The notes: generated by a model not told the origin, from the sequence alone. Counted from the first letter of the stretch, positions 42,183 through 52,541 are shown. The stretch: 64,000 bases of DNA from Hymenobacter properus (GCF_015694735.1 NZ_JADQDP010000006.1:108167-172166), one strand, 5' to 3'. Numbers and translations: made by a program.

Positions 42183-43196
42183 ATGAATTATTACAAAAGG
42201 CTACTAAGTACCCTTGTTTTGTTGGCAACGGTTAATATTTCCGGCGCTGCCCAAACACGGCTCGAGTTGTTGCGCTCGGTGAATGCGCCGGGCGTGGTTC
42301 TGGTGCAAGACAGCCTGTTTATGGATGAAGCAGAAGTAGCCAATATTCACTGGCTGGAATACTTGGCTTATTTGCGCAAGGACTCTTCTTTCTCCTTTTA
42401 CCAATCGCAACTCCCCGATACTACGGCGCTTACGCACTGGATTAAGGCTCAGTCGGATAGTGTCGATGATGTGTATGTGCAATACTATTTGCGTTACCCA
42501 GGGTTTCGCTATTTCCCATTGGTGGGCGTGGCGCATAAGCAGGCCGTAAATTATTGTCGCTGGCGCACTGCTAAGGTGCAGGAGGGTTATCTGCAATCCC
42601 ATGAATTTAAAAAGAAACACCGCAAACTGCTGCAGCAATACGATGTTGCCATCACATACCGGCTACCCACGGTGGGTGAGTGGGAAGCTGCAGCTTCTGG
42701 TGGCTTGAACGCTGCCGTCGCTCCATTTGGAATTATGCGTCCCCCCGCGCTGGGTACTCGGCAATATCGGCTTAAGCACATCCGGCGGCCGGACGATTTC
42801 TATGCCTGTCTACACAAGCAAGATATTCCATTTGGCAAGGACGACCAGTTGTATCAGATGGAATTTAACGTGCATGAAACCGCATATGTAGGTAATTCTC
42901 TGACGCCATTTCGTTGCGGTAATGCTGGCAACTTACATCACCATCTGAATGACGGCTTCGAGATTACAGATTACATCTATTCCAACCCGCCCAACGGCTA
43001 CGGCCTCTTCAACATGGTAGGCAACGTGGCCGAACTGACCGCCACACCCGGAATTGCCAAAGGCGGCTCTTTCGGGCATTCCATTGAGGATTTCACGCTG
43101 AAAACTGATTTCCCATACGATGGACCCTGCGAGTGGCTTGGTTTCCGCTGCGCCTGCACCATCGAGTTGCGGCGCAAATCGGAGGCTAGGCAATAA
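42183..43196 (+). CDS. SUMF1/FGE-domain secreted protein (GldJ/GldK-like)
   Basis: This 337-residue protein has a signal peptide (LLSTLVLLATVNISGAAQ) and a formylglycine-generating-enzyme-type fold: VLVQDSLFMDEAEVANIHWLEYL near the N-terminus, then YRLPTVGEWEAAASGG, then NGYGLFNMVGNVAELTATPG, then GFRCACTI near the end. In Bacteroidota this fold without enzyme activity makes up gliding/T9SS proteins such as GldJ and GldK; this copy lies away from any gld operon. Base composition is AT-richer than its neighbours. Whether it is a structural or an enzymatic member is not decided by sequence; no sulfatase gene is near. Confidence 0.8.
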   Translation: MNYYKRLLSTLVLLATVNISGAAQTRLELLRSVNAPGVVLVQDSLFMDEAEVANIHWLEYLAYLRKDSSFSFYQSQLPDTTALTHWIKAQSDSVDDVYVQYYLRYPGFRYFPLVGVAHKQAVNYCRWRTAKVQEGYLQSHEFKKKHRKLLQQYDVAITYRLPTVGEWEAAASGGLNAAVAPFGIMRPPALGTRQYRLKHIRRPDDFYACLHKQDIPFGKDDQLYQMEFNVHETAYVGNSLTPFRCGNAGNLHHHLNDGFEITDYIYSNPPNGYGLFNMVGNVAELTATPGIAKGGSFGHSIEDFTLKTDFPYDGPCEWLGFRCACTIELRRKSEARQ

Positions 43197-43325
43197 TGTT
43201 GGTCCAAACTATTCCGGCATTGCTACGCGTCCTGCCTTATGGGTAGAGCCGGGCATCGCGGCCCGCCCCCACCGGCAATCTAAAATCGACGACAAGGGAT
43301 TGCAGCCGCCCCGCCTCCTCATAAA

Positions 43326-43358
43326 AAAAGAGCCTGCCGCATTGCGGCAGGCTCTTTT
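43326..43358. terminator. Bidirectional terminator
   Basis: AAAAGAGCCTGCCGC pairs with GCGGCAGGCTCTTTT around a three-base loop, between the SUMF1 gene and the convergent giant gene. Confidence 0.93.
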
Positions 43359-43381
43359 GCTAGCGAAACTTTCGCTCCTGG

Positions 43382-46300
43382 CTATTCGCGCACGATGCGG
43401 TGAACGTCCAGGCTGCCGCTGGCCGTGCGGGCCTGCAGGATGTACACCCCGGTGGGCAGCGCGCTCAGGTCAAGCGCCTGTTTCTGGCCCAGGGCATTGC
43501 CCGATACGTTGCCTTCGTATACCCGCTGGCCCAATGCATTCAGCACCTGTACCGACACTGCCTCGCGGTAGCCGGTGAATTCCAGCAGCAAGTGGCCATC
43601 GGGCGTGGGGTTCGGATACACATGGAACGAAGTACCCGCCGCGGCCTTCGCGCTGGAGGTTACCACCAGCGGGCTGGAGGGCAGCGACACGCAGCCGTAG
43701 GCGTTGGTCGTCGTCACGGTGTACGAGCCCAGCTGGGCGGGCAGGCCGGTGAGTACCAGCGTCTGGCCGGTGGCGCCGGGCACGGGGTTGGGGCCCAGGT
43801 ACCACTGGTTGCCCGTGGCCGCGCTCGAGGTGAGCGTGGTGGTCGAGCCGTTGTAGGCCGGGGTAATGGTGGGCGTGGCCGGGGTCGGGTTTACCGTTAC
43901 GGTGACGGTAGCAGTGGCCGTGCAGCCCCCGGCCGTAGCGGCCGTCAGGGTATACGTAGAGGTGATGGGAGCGCCGGTGGTGTTGGGCAGCGTCACCGTG
44001 GGCTGGGCGGCGCTGGCGCTGCTCAGGCCCGTAGCCGGAACCCAGGCGTAGGTAGTACCGGCTATTGCGGTGGTCCCGAGGGTAGCCGTAGCGCCGCCGC
44101 AGAAGGCCACGTTCGGGCCTGCATTGGCGATGGCAGCCGGAGTCACCGTCACCGTAGCAGTGGCCGTCACTGCCGCGCAGCCGCCCGAGGCAGCTACCGT
44201 ATTGGTCACGGTGTAGGTGCCGGGCGTGCTGCTGCTGAGCGTGATGGCGCCGGTGCTGGCGTTCAGCGTCAGGCCCGAGGTCGAGGTGAACGTACCGGCC
44301 GTGGCGCCCGTGCCCAGCACAACGGCCGGGGCCGTGGTGCCGCTCACGCAGAAGGTGGGCGAGGTGCCGTAGCTGAAGGTGGCCACGGCCGGGGCCGTGA
44401 TGGTCACGCTCTGGGTGCTGCTGCTCCCGCAGCCGCCGCTCACCGTGTAAGTCACGGTGTAGGTGCCGGCCGTGCTGCCGCTTAGGCTGATAACGCCGGT
44501 GCTGCTGTTAATGCTCAGGCCCGAGGTCGAGCTGAACGTGCCGCCCGTGGTGCCCGTGATGGTGGGCGTGGGCGTGGTAGTTCCGCTGGTGCAGTAAGTG
44601 GCAGCCGGGTAGCTGAACGTGGCCGTGCTGGGCGCCGTGAGCGTGAACGTGGCGGTGCTGGTCACGGCAGCGCAGCCATTGGCGGCGGCCACCGTATTGG
44701 TCACCGTATAGGTGCCGGCGGCAGCCGTTGCCCCTACGGTTACTACGCCAGTGGTGGCGTTCACCGAGAGGCCAGTGGCCGTCGGCAGCGAGTAGGTGCC
44801 CGCAGTGGCGCCCGTGCCCAGCGTGGGCGTGAGGGTGGCAGCGCTGCCGGCGCAGGCCGTAGCGGTGGGGTAGGCGAAGGCAGCCGTAGCAGGAGCGGTA
44901 ATCGTAACCGAAGCCGTGGCCGTCGAGCCGCATTGCGTGGCGCTGCTCGGCACGGTGTACGTCACCGTATAAGTGCCGGCCGTGCTGCTGCCCAGGTTGA
45001 TAGCGCCCGTGCTGGCATCGATGCTCAGGCCCGTAGTAGCCGTGAAGGCACCACCGGCTGTGCCCGTGATGGTGGGGGTGGGCGTGGTAGTTCCGCTGGT
45101 GCAGTACGGCCCGGCGGCATAGCTAAATGCCGCCGACGTTTGCGTAGTGAGCGTGAACGTGGCCGTGCTGGTTGCCGCGGCGCAGCCGTTGGCGGCGGCC
45201 ACGGTGTTGGTCACGGTGTAGGTACCGGCGGCGGCCGTGGGGCCCACGGTCACGGCCCCGGTAGAGGCGTCCACCGAGAGGCCCGTAGCAGCGGGCAGGG
45301 TGAAGGTGCCGGCGATGGCGCCCGTGCTCAGCGTAGGCGTGAGCGTAGCGGTGCTGCCGGCGCAGGTCGTGGCCGTCGGGAAAGCGAAGGCTGCCGTGGG
45401 GGCGTTCGTGATGGTCACGGTGGTGGTGCCGGTCACGGCCGCGCAGCCGTTAGCTGCGGCCACCGTGTTGGTCACGGTGTAGGTGCCGGGCGTGCTGCTG
45501 GCCAGGGTGATGGCGCCGGTGCTGGCGTTCAGCGTCAGGCCCACCGTCGAGGTGAACGTACCGGCCGTGGCGCCCGTGTTGAGGGTAACCGTTGGGTTGG
45601 TGGTGCCCGATACGCAGAACGTAGCAGCCGTGCCGTAGCTGAAGGCCGCCGTGGGCGCTGCCATGATGGTGACGGTGGTAGTGGCCGTACCGCCGCAAAG
45701 CGTACTGGAAGCGGCCACGGTGTTGGTCACGGTGTAGGTGCCGGGTGTGCTGCTGGCCAGGGTAATGGCGCCAGTGGTGGCGTCAAGAGTCAGGCCTGCG
45801 GTCGAAGAGAACGTACCGGCCGTGGCGCCCGTGCCCAGCACGACAGCCGGGTCGGTGGTGCCGCTCACGCAGTAGCTCGAGGTGGTGCCGTAGCTGAAGG
45901 TGGCCGGGCTGGCCGTGCAAGCCGCAATGGTCACCGTGTAGTCTTCCGACTCGCCGTACCAGGTGGTGCTGCCCGAAACGCAGGCATCGGTAGCAGCGAA
46001 AACGCCGTTGCGCCAGCGCACCCGCATGCGGGTGGGGCCCAGCAGAGCCGAGGCGGGCACCGTCAGCGTCACGGGGAAGGTCACATCCGTAGCTGTGAGG
46101 CTGGACGAGCCGATGAGCGTGTACTCCGAGGCGTCAAAGGTGCCGCTGTGGTCGTAGTCAATCCAGAGGCCGCCCTGCGAGTTGGCGTTGTTGGAGCGCA
46201 CGATGACGCTTACGCCGTTGGTGTACGTCACGCCCTGCACCAGCGTCGTGGTGTTGCTGGTGCTGGCCGTGAAGTCGCCGTAGCCGCTGGTCGAGTTGGC

Positions 46301-49057
46301 GTTGGTGGCGTTGGTGAAGCCGGGGGTGCCGGGCAGCGTCACGCTCTTGATGTATTCGTTGGTACCCGTGCTCACCACCGTGCAGTAGCAGGTCAGGAAC
46401 GAGTTCTGGGCCACAGCCACCACGCTCGAATTGACCGACTGCCCGCTAGCCGTGCAGGTTACCACCAGGCGGTAGTCCGTAGCTGCCGTCTGGCTGGCCA
46501 CCGAGTAGCTCGTCGTGGCCTGGGCAGCGCCCAGGTTGGTGAAGGTATTGGCGCCGGCCGGGCTGCTCTGCCACTGGTAGCTGAGGCCGGTGGTGCCCGC
46601 CGCAATGCCCGTGGCGTTCAGCGTGAAGGCCGTGCCGCCGCACACCGAGGTGGCCGAGGCCGTGGCCGTGGTGGCCGCCGGCGTGCCCGTGCAGGCAACT
46701 GGGGTGGCAATGGTGACCAGGTAGTCTTCCACTTCACCGTAGTTGGTAGCGCTGGAAGCGGCCGTGCACGACTGCGAGCTGAGGAGCACTAGGTCGTTGC
46801 CGCCACGCACCCGCATTTTGGTTTGGCCCGTCAGGGCCCCCGCCGGGATGGTAACCGGGATAACCGAAGTGCCGTTGGCGCCGGCGTTGGTGCCCAGCGT
46901 GAAGAACTCGCTGGTATCGAAGGTGCCGCTGTGGTCGAAGTCAATCCACACGCCGCTGTACTGCGTGCCATCGGAGCCCATCGTAACGGAAACCGAAGCC
47001 GTGCCGCCCTGGAACAGCGCCGGAATCTGAAGCGTACCCGCCGTTTGCGAAGCAGAGTAATCGGTGTAGTAGGGCGAGGCGTTGGTGGCCGACGAAGCGC
47101 TGACCAGCGGGCCCAGCGTTACGTTGGTGATGCCGTCGGTGCCGGTGCCCGACGTTACCGGCGTGCAGTAGCAGCTCAGGAAGGGGCTTTGGGCCACCGC
47201 TACCACGCTCGAAGTAACCGCTTGGCCGCTGGCCGTGCAGGTCACAATTACACGGTAGTCGGTTGCGGCCGTTTGGTTGGCAACCGAATAGGCACTGCTG
47301 GTTTGGGCGGCGCCCAAGTTAGTGAAGGTATTGGCGCCGGCCGGGCTGCTCTGCCACTGGTAGCTGAGGCCGGTGGTGCCCGCCGCAATGCCCGTGGCGT
47401 TCAGCGTGAAGGCCGTGCCGCCGCACACCGTGGCGGCCGGAGCCGTGGCCGTAACGGCCGGCGGCGTGCCGGTGCAGGCCAAAGAGGGGGCAATGGTGAT
47501 GGTGTAGTCTTCGGTTTCGCCGTAGGTGGTGCTGATGCAGGCGCTGGTGCCGTCCAGCGGGTAGGAAGTCGAAACCAGGTAATACTGCGTCCGCACCCGC
47601 ATGCGGGTGGTGCCCGTCAGGGCCGTGCTCGGAATGTTCAGCGTGGGCGTCACGGTGGCGGTGCTGCCCGAGGTGTTGGTCGAGTTGGTGCCCACCACCA
47701 TGTATTCGGAGGCGTCGAAGGTGCCGCTGTGGTCGTAGTCAATCCATAGGCCAGCCTTGGCATAGCGGCCTAGCGTAATGGACATGGGGTAGCTGGCGCC
47801 GGGGCTGAGCGTGGCCGTGGTGGCTGCGCCCGAGGTGTAGTTGGTATAGTAAGGCGAAGAAGAGCAGGTAGAGGTGTTCGACAGCGTGGTGCCGGGAATT
47901 TCTACCTTCAGCAGCTGCGCATAGGTGCCGCAGCCGCTGCTGCTGCTGGGGGTGCAGTAGCAGTTGTCGAAGGCCGTTTGGGCTACCTGCACCGGGGCCG
48001 AAGAAACGGCCGTGCCGCCCGTGCCGTCGTACAAGCAGGTTACCCGCGCCCGGTAGTAAGTGGCCGCCATCTGGCCCGTGGCCGTGTAGGTGGGGCTGGT
48101 GGCGCCGCTGATGTCTGCGTACGAGGTGCCGTTCGTCGACGACTGCCACTGGTAGGAGTAGCCCGCCTGGTTGGGCACGCCGCTCACCGACAAATAGATG
48201 CTGGTGGAGGAGCAGGCCGTGGTCAGGGCCGTGGTGCCGCCGCTGGTGGTGGTAGCCGCCGCGGTCAGGCCGGTGGGGGCTGCGGCGCACACCGGGTACA
48301 CGCCGGCCGTCACGGCCAACAGCACGGTGTTGCCGGCCGCAGCTGCTTTCGTGAACGTGATGCCCGTGATGTTTTTCGTCACGTTGGCGGCGTTCAGCGC
48401 CAGCTTCAGCTGGTAGAAGCGGGGGCCTACGGGCGAGCCCGTGTACTGCACGCTGTTGTCGCCGCGGCTCACGCGGCCCAGCTTTTCGCGCACCACGTTG
48501 GTCTGACTGGAGGCAAACCAGTCGGCAATCACCTGGCCGGCAAAGAGCTGGGTGGTGCCATCGGCAAAATTGACGGTGACATCGAGCGTGCTGGCTGCGT
48601 TGCCCGACGTGCCAATCACATACAGTTCCGAAGCCGCGCTGGGCGTAGCAAACGACAGGGTGCCCGTCGCATTTGCTCCAAACAGCCGTAGGGCATTATT
48701 GCCCGAGTACGGCCCCAGCTGATAGGTGATTGCGCTATTGAGTGCGCTGGTGATTAGCCCGCTGGTTTCCAGCGCCGGGTACGTCGAGGCCGGGTAGGTG
48801 GTGGTGTTGGGCACCTGGCCGGTGGGGCCCACGTAGTCCTGGGCCATCAGGGTGTAGCCGGTGCCGCCGGTGGCCGCCGCCCCGTCGATGTCGGCCGTGG
48901 TGGTGGTGTTCACGGCCCCGGTGCCATTGGCAATGATGTCGTGGGTGAAACCAGTCAGGGCCACCGGGGTGTAGGTCTGGCCCCGAGCCGGCAGGGCAAA
49001 CGCCCCGACCAAGGCCAAAAAGGCCAGCCTGGCGAATGATGTAAAAGGTTTTAGCAT
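43382..49057 (-). CDS. Giant GEVED-domain surface protein with T9SS sorting domain
   Basis: This 1891-residue secreted protein begins with a signal peptide (LAFLALVGAFALPARGQ). An N-terminal region (about 25-270) precedes three Ig-like/GEVED blocks whose YGETEDY, YGEVEDY and YGESEDY motifs lie near residues 514, 776 and 1037. Seven tandem repeats of about 78 residues follow (about 1050-1640; units opening FSYG or FAYP with CVSGTT or CAGS, and GTYTVTNTVAAA-type ends). Then come PKD/Ig-like segments and a C-terminal T9SS type A domain (FHVYPNPTPDG near 1811, ending LDVHRIVRE). It is probably an adhesin or surface-layer-like filament. The repeats are also visible in the DNA and could recombine. 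A near-consensus -7 motif (TACCTTTT) lies near 49180 on this strand. Confidence 0.9.
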   Translation of the reverse strand: MLKPFTSFARLAFLALVGAFALPARGQTYTPVALTGFTHDIIANGTGAVNTTTTADIDGAAATGGTGYTLMAQDYVGPTGQVPNTTTYPASTYPALETSGLITSALNSAITYQLGPYSGNNALRLFGANATGTLSFATPSAASELYVIGTSGNAASTLDVTVNFADGTTQLFAGQVIADWFASSQTNVVREKLGRVSRGDNSVQYTGSPVGPRFYQLKLALNAANVTKNITGITFTKAAAAGNTVLLAVTAGVYPVCAAAPTGLTAAATTTSGGTTALTTACSSTSIYLSVSGVPNQAGYSYQWQSSTNGTSYADISGATSPTYTATGQMAATYYRARVTCLYDGTGGTAVSSAPVQVAQTAFDNCYCTPSSSSGCGTYAQLLKVEIPGTTLSNTSTCSSSPYYTNYTSGAATTATLSPGASYPMSITLGRYAKAGLWIDYDHSGTFDASEYMVVGTNSTNTSGSTATVTPTLNIPSTALTGTTRMRVRTQYYLVSTSYPLDGTSACISTTYGETEDYTITIAPSLACTGTPPAVTATAPAATVCGGTAFTLNATGIAAGTTGLSYQWQSSPAGANTFTNLGAAQTSSAYSVANQTAATDYRVIVTCTASGQAVTSSVVAVAQSPFLSCYCTPVTSGTGTDGITNVTLGPLVSASSATNASPYYTDYSASQTAGTLQIPALFQGGTASVSVTMGSDGTQYSGVWIDFDHSGTFDTSEFFTLGTNAGANGTSVIPVTIPAGALTGQTKMRVRGGNDLVLLSSQSCTAASSATNYGEVEDYLVTIATPVACTGTPAATTATASATSVCGGTAFTLNATGIAAGTTGLSYQWQSSPAGANTFTNLGAAQATTSYSVASQTAATDYRLVVTCTASGQSVNSSVVAVAQNSFLTCYCTVVSTGTNEYIKSVTLPGTPGFTNATNANSTSGYGDFTASTSNTTTLVQGVTYTNGVSVIVRSNNANSQGGLWIDYDHSGTFDASEYTLIGSSSLTATDVTFPVTLTVPASALLGPTRMRVRWRNGVFAATDACVSGSTTWYGESEDYTVTIAACTASPATFSYGTTSSYCVSGTTDPAVVLGTGATAGTFSSTAGLTLDATTGAITLASSTPGTYTVTNTVAASSTLCGGTATTTVTIMAAPTAAFSYGTAATFCVSGTTNPTVTLNTGATAGTFTSTVGLTLNASTGAITLASSTPGTYTVTNTVAAANGCAAVTGTTTVTITNAPTAAFAFPTATTCAGSTATLTPTLSTGAIAGTFTLPAATGLSVDASTGAVTVGPTAAAGTYTVTNTVAAANGCAAATSTATFTLTTQTSAAFSYAAGPYCTSGTTTPTPTITGTAGGAFTATTGLSIDASTGAINLGSSTAGTYTVTYTVPSSATQCGSTATASVTITAPATAAFAYPTATACAGSAATLTPTLGTGATAGTYSLPTATGLSVNATTGVVTVGATAAAGTYTVTNTVAAANGCAAVTSTATFTLTAPSTATFSYPAATYCTSGTTTPTPTITGTTGGTFSSTSGLSINSSTGVISLSGSTAGTYTVTYTVSGGCGSSSTQSVTITAPAVATFSYGTSPTFCVSGTTAPAVVLGTGATAGTFTSTSGLTLNASTGAITLSSSTPGTYTVTNTVAASGGCAAVTATATVTVTPAAIANAGPNVAFCGGATATLGTTAIAGTTYAWVPATGLSSASAAQPTVTLPNTTGAPITSTYTLTAATAGGCTATATVTVTVNPTPATPTITPAYNGSTTTLTSSAATGNQWYLGPNPVPGATGQTLVLTGLPAQLGSYTVTTTNAYGCVSLPSSPLVVTSSAKAAAGTSFHVYPNPTPDGHLLLEFTGYREAVSVQVLNALGQRVYEGNVSGNALGQKQALDLSALPTGVYILQARTASGSLDVHRIVRE

Positions 49058-49301
49058 AAAGGAGGGATGGAGGGGAAAAAAGGGTTAAAGGGGTGAAATA
49101 TCAGGATTTAAGAGGGGGGTAGACAGAATTGCCGGAAAGCTATGCACAAAACCGGCTTGATGTATACATAGCGTTTAAAAAGGTAGAATTTCGTCTGGCA
49201 ATCACTCTAAAAAAGCCCCGAATAACACCAGGCCATGCAGGCTATAATGCGTGCCCCAAACGCTTTCATTCCTGACTGGCCGTGGCACGCCCCTGTGCGT
49301 T

Positions 49302-49721
49302 TCATTCGCCCAGCAGCGTGAGCAGCAACGAGCGGCGGCCGCCGTGCTCGCGGTGCTCGCCCAGGTAGATGCCCTGCCAGGTGCCCAGCGCCAACCGCCC
49401 GTTTGTGACCGGGATGCTCACGCTGCTGCCCAGCAGCGCCGCCTTCAGGTGGGCCGGCATGTCGTCGGGGCCTTCCGAGTTGTGGCGAAAGTAGGGGGCA
49501 TTTTCGGGCGCCAGGCGGCTGAAAAACTGCTCAAAGTCGTGCCGCACCGTGGGGTCAGCATTTTCATTAATGCTCAGGCTGGCCGAGGTGTGCTGGATGA
49601 ATACATGCAGCAGGCCGGCCCGCACCTGGTGCAGTTCGGGCAACTCGCGCAGCACGAGGTCGGTGATGAGGTGGAAGCCGCGCCGCATTGCGGGCAAGCG
49701 GAGTTGTTTTTGGTAAATCAT
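49302..49721 (-). CDS. YjbQ family protein (UPF0047, secondary thiamine-phosphate synthase)
   Basis: This 139-residue protein shows the UPF0047 signature HTSASLSINENADPTV with the following RHDFEQFF, and the GTWQGIYLGEHR strand near the C-terminus. Members have weak thiamine-phosphate synthase activity and a proposed metal site. ATG 49721 (MIYQKQLRL) fits the family; the frame to 49766 adds unlikely residues. It stands alone between the giant surface protein and topoisomerase III, on the minus strand. Confidence 0.9.
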   Translation of the reverse strand: MIYQKQLRLPAMRRGFHLITDLVLRELPELHQVRAGLLHVFIQHTSASLSINENADPTVRHDFEQFFSRLAPENAPYFRHNSEGPDDMPAHLKAALLGSSVSIPVTNGRLALGTWQGIYLGEHREHGGRRSLLLTLLGE

Positions 49722-49852
49722 GGGAATAGCATAAGCATTGGCTTGTATTAAGCGCAGGGAGCTCAATTGGTAGGAGATATCAAACTCGCTCCGCTCGTCA
49801 CAAGCTAAAGCTTATGTTACAACCATGCCGCGAAAACGACCTTTTTACCTTG

Positions 49853-49860
49853 TATTTTTG
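49853..49860 (+). promoter_or_regulatory. Bacteroidota -7 promoter motif TATTTTTG
   Basis: An exact TAnnTTTG match 56 bases before the topoisomerase III start; no clear -33 element. Confidence 0.4.
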
Positions 49861-49916
49861 TTGATTCTCTACGCCGAAAAACTGTTGGCGCAGCCCCAAA
49901 ACCAGCTTAGAATTCC

Positions 49917-52502
49917 GTGATAGTTTGCATTGCCGAAAAACCCAGCGTCGCCCGTGAAATTGCCAATGTGCTGGGCGCCACCCGCCGCCTGGACGGTTAT
50001 ATGGAAGGCAACGGCTATCAGGTGACCTGGACTTTTGGCCACTTCTGCCAGCTCAAGGAGCCCGACGACTACCAGCCCGAGTGGAAGCGCTGGAGCCTGC
50101 ACAACCTGCCCATGATACCCGACAAGTTCGGCATCAAGCTCATGCGGCGCGACGAGGGCGTGGTGAAGCAGTTCCACACCATCAAAAAGCTGGTAGACGA
50201 GGCAACGGAAGTCATCAACTGCGGCGACGCCGGGCAGGAAGGGGAGGTGATTCAGCGCTGGGTGCTGCAGGAGGCCAAGTGCCGCAAGCCCGTGAAGCGC
50301 CTCTGGATTTCCTCGCTGACGGAGGAGGCCATCCGGCAGGGCTTTGCCAACCTGCGCGACGCCAAGGAGTTCGACTCGCTGTACCAGGCCGGCAAGAGCC
50401 GCGCCGTGGGCGACTGGCTGCTGGGCCTCAACGCCACGCGCCTGTTCACGCTGAAATACACCACCTACCAGGACAAACAGCTGCTGAGCATTGGCCGGGT
50501 GCAAACGCCCACGCTGGCCCTGCTGGTGGAGCGCTGGCACGAAATCCAGAACTTCAAGCCCGAACCCTACTGGGTGCTGAAGACCGAATACCGGGGCACG
50601 CTGTTCAGCCACATGGCCGCGCCCGATAAAGCCAAAGACGCCGATGCTGCGCCTGACACCAAGAGCCGCCTGCGCGCCCTGGGCTACTTCGTGACCGAGG
50701 AGGAAGCTCGTGCCGCCCTCGAGGCCGTGCGCCCGGCCCCGCTGCGCGTCACGGATGTGGAAATCAAAAAAGGCCGTGAATCACCGCCGCGCCTGTTCGA
50801 CCTGACTTCGCTGCAGGTGCAGTGCAATAACCAACTCGGTTTATCAGCAGAAGACACGCTCAAAATCGTGCAGGCCCTGTACGAGAAGAAGGCCGTGAGC
50901 TACCCGCGCGTCGACACCACCTTTCTGCCCGACGACCAGTACGCCAAGATTCCCGGCATTCTGCGCGGCATCGGCTACGACGCACTGACGGCGCCGCTGC
51001 TGGCTACTAAGATTCCGAAGACGCCCAAGGTCTTCAACAACAACAAGGTGACCGACCACCACGCCATCATCCCGACCGGTGCGGCCGGCCCTGGCGGCGG
51101 CATGGAAACCAGCGTGTACGACATCATCGCACGCCGCTTCATCGCCGCTTTCTACCCCGATTGCGAGGTGAGCAACACCACCGTGCTGGCCGAAGCGGCC
51201 GAGCGTCCCTTCCGCGTGCGCGGCCGCCAGATTCTGAACCCCGGCTGGCGCGTGGTGTACGGCGACCCCACCCAGCAGGCCGCTCCCAAACCAGCGCCCG
51301 CCCCGGGTGCCGCCGGTGCGGCCGCCGAAGCAGACGATGACGCCGTTTCGACGGTGCTGCCCAACTTCGTGAAGGGCGAGAGCGGCCCGCACGACCCGCG
51401 CCTGGAAAGCAAGATGACCCAGCCGCCCAAGGACTACACCGAGGCCACGCTTCTGCGCGGCATGGAAACCGCCGGCCGCAACATCGACGACGAGGAAATG
51501 CGGCAGGCCATGAAGGAAAACGGCATCGGCCGCCCCAGCACCCGCGCCGCCATCATCGAAACGCTGTTCAAGCGCAACTACATCCGGCGCGAGAAAAAGC
51601 GCATTGTGCCCACGCCCACGGGCATCGAGCTGATTGGCCTGATTCGCAACCCCACGCTGAAATCGGCGGAGCTCACGGGCCAATGGGAACACAAGCTGCG
51701 CCAGATTGAGCGCGGCGAGCTGTCGTCGGAAGGCTTTTTGGGCGAGCTGTCAGGGTTGGTGAAGGAAATGGTGGCCGAAGTGAAGAACGACGGGCGCGGC
51801 CGCATGGTCACCTCGGGCAGCGCCGAGCTGGCGGTGCAGCAGGCGAAGACTTCGGCCGCGGCCGGCGGCAGCAAAGTGCCGGCGGGCATGACTGGCGGCC
51901 GCCCCGCCACGCCCCACGGCCCGGCCACGCTGCCCGGCGCCAACGGCCTGGGCTACTGCCCGGCCTGCAAAACCGGGCATGTGGTGCGCGGCAAAACCGC
52001 CTTCGGCTGTGTGCGCTTCCGCGAGGGCTGCCAATTCCGCCTGCCGGCCGAGCTGCACGGCAAAAAGCTGAGCGACCCGCAGGTGAAAGCCTTATTGGCC
52101 AAGGGGCGCACGCCCGTGATGAAAGGGTTCATTGGCGCCGATGGGCAGAAGTTCGACGCCGCCATCGGCCTTGATACCAACTTCCAGCCCCTGCTGCTGC
52201 AGGTGGCCGAGAGCAAGCCCGGCGCCGCACCCGACTCGGGCCTGATTCCGTGCCCGGTGTGCAAGCTCGGCACCATGCTCAAGGGCAAAGCGGCCTACGG
52301 CTGCTCGCGCTTCCGCGAAGACTGCCAGTTTCGGGTGGCTTTCGAGTGGGGCGGCAAGCAGCTCACCGAAACCCAGCTCAAGCAGCTGCTGCGCAAGGGC
52401 GAAACCAGCGTCATCAAGGGCTTCATTTCGGCCAAAACCGGCAAGAAGTACGACGCCGCGCTGAAGGTGGAAGACGGACGCGTGGTGCCGGTGTTTGGGT
52501 AG
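49917..52502 (+). CDS. topB: DNA topoisomerase III, extended C-terminus
   Basis: This 861-residue type IA topoisomerase relaxes and decatenates DNA. It starts at a GTG, giving the family beginning IVCIAEKPSVAREI (TOPRIM domain, with CGDAGQEGE at about residue 100). The catalytic tyrosine is Y329 in AVSYPRVDTTFLP. After the core (to about 660) it carries two C4 topoisomerase zinc-finger-like repeats (CPACKTGHVV...GCQF, about 680, and CPVCKLGTML...DCQF, about 779), each followed by a conserved LxxLLxKG(R/E)T module. This makes it longer than E. coli TopB. It converges on the following gene. Confidence 0.95.
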   Translation: MIVCIAEKPSVAREIANVLGATRRLDGYMEGNGYQVTWTFGHFCQLKEPDDYQPEWKRWSLHNLPMIPDKFGIKLMRRDEGVVKQFHTIKKLVDEATEVINCGDAGQEGEVIQRWVLQEAKCRKPVKRLWISSLTEEAIRQGFANLRDAKEFDSLYQAGKSRAVGDWLLGLNATRLFTLKYTTYQDKQLLSIGRVQTPTLALLVERWHEIQNFKPEPYWVLKTEYRGTLFSHMAAPDKAKDADAAPDTKSRLRALGYFVTEEEARAALEAVRPAPLRVTDVEIKKGRESPPRLFDLTSLQVQCNNQLGLSAEDTLKIVQALYEKKAVSYPRVDTTFLPDDQYAKIPGILRGIGYDALTAPLLATKIPKTPKVFNNNKVTDHHAIIPTGAAGPGGGMETSVYDIIARRFIAAFYPDCEVSNTTVLAEAAERPFRVRGRQILNPGWRVVYGDPTQQAAPKPAPAPGAAGAAAEADDDAVSTVLPNFVKGESGPHDPRLESKMTQPPKDYTEATLLRGMETAGRNIDDEEMRQAMKENGIGRPSTRAAIIETLFKRNYIRREKKRIVPTPTGIELIGLIRNPTLKSAELTGQWEHKLRQIERGELSSEGFLGELSGLVKEMVAEVKNDGRGRMVTSGSAELAVQQAKTSAAAGGSKVPAGMTGGRPATPHGPATLPGANGLGYCPACKTGHVVRGKTAFGCVRFREGCQFRLPAELHGKKLSDPQVKALLAKGRTPVMKGFIGADGQKFDAAIGLDTNFQPLLLQVAESKPGAAPDSGLIPCPVCKLGTMLKGKAAYGCSRFREDCQFRVAFEWGGKQLTETQLKQLLRKGETSVIKGFISAKTGKKYDAALKVEDGRVVPVFG

Positions 52503-52541
52503 GGCGCGGCGGAGCGGCGACTTATGCAGTGGGCGCTGAGC

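Noticed and set aside
43900..45950. Possible CRISPR array
   Set aside because: The repeats are about 230 bases, in frame and protein-coding, with no spacers or cas genes.
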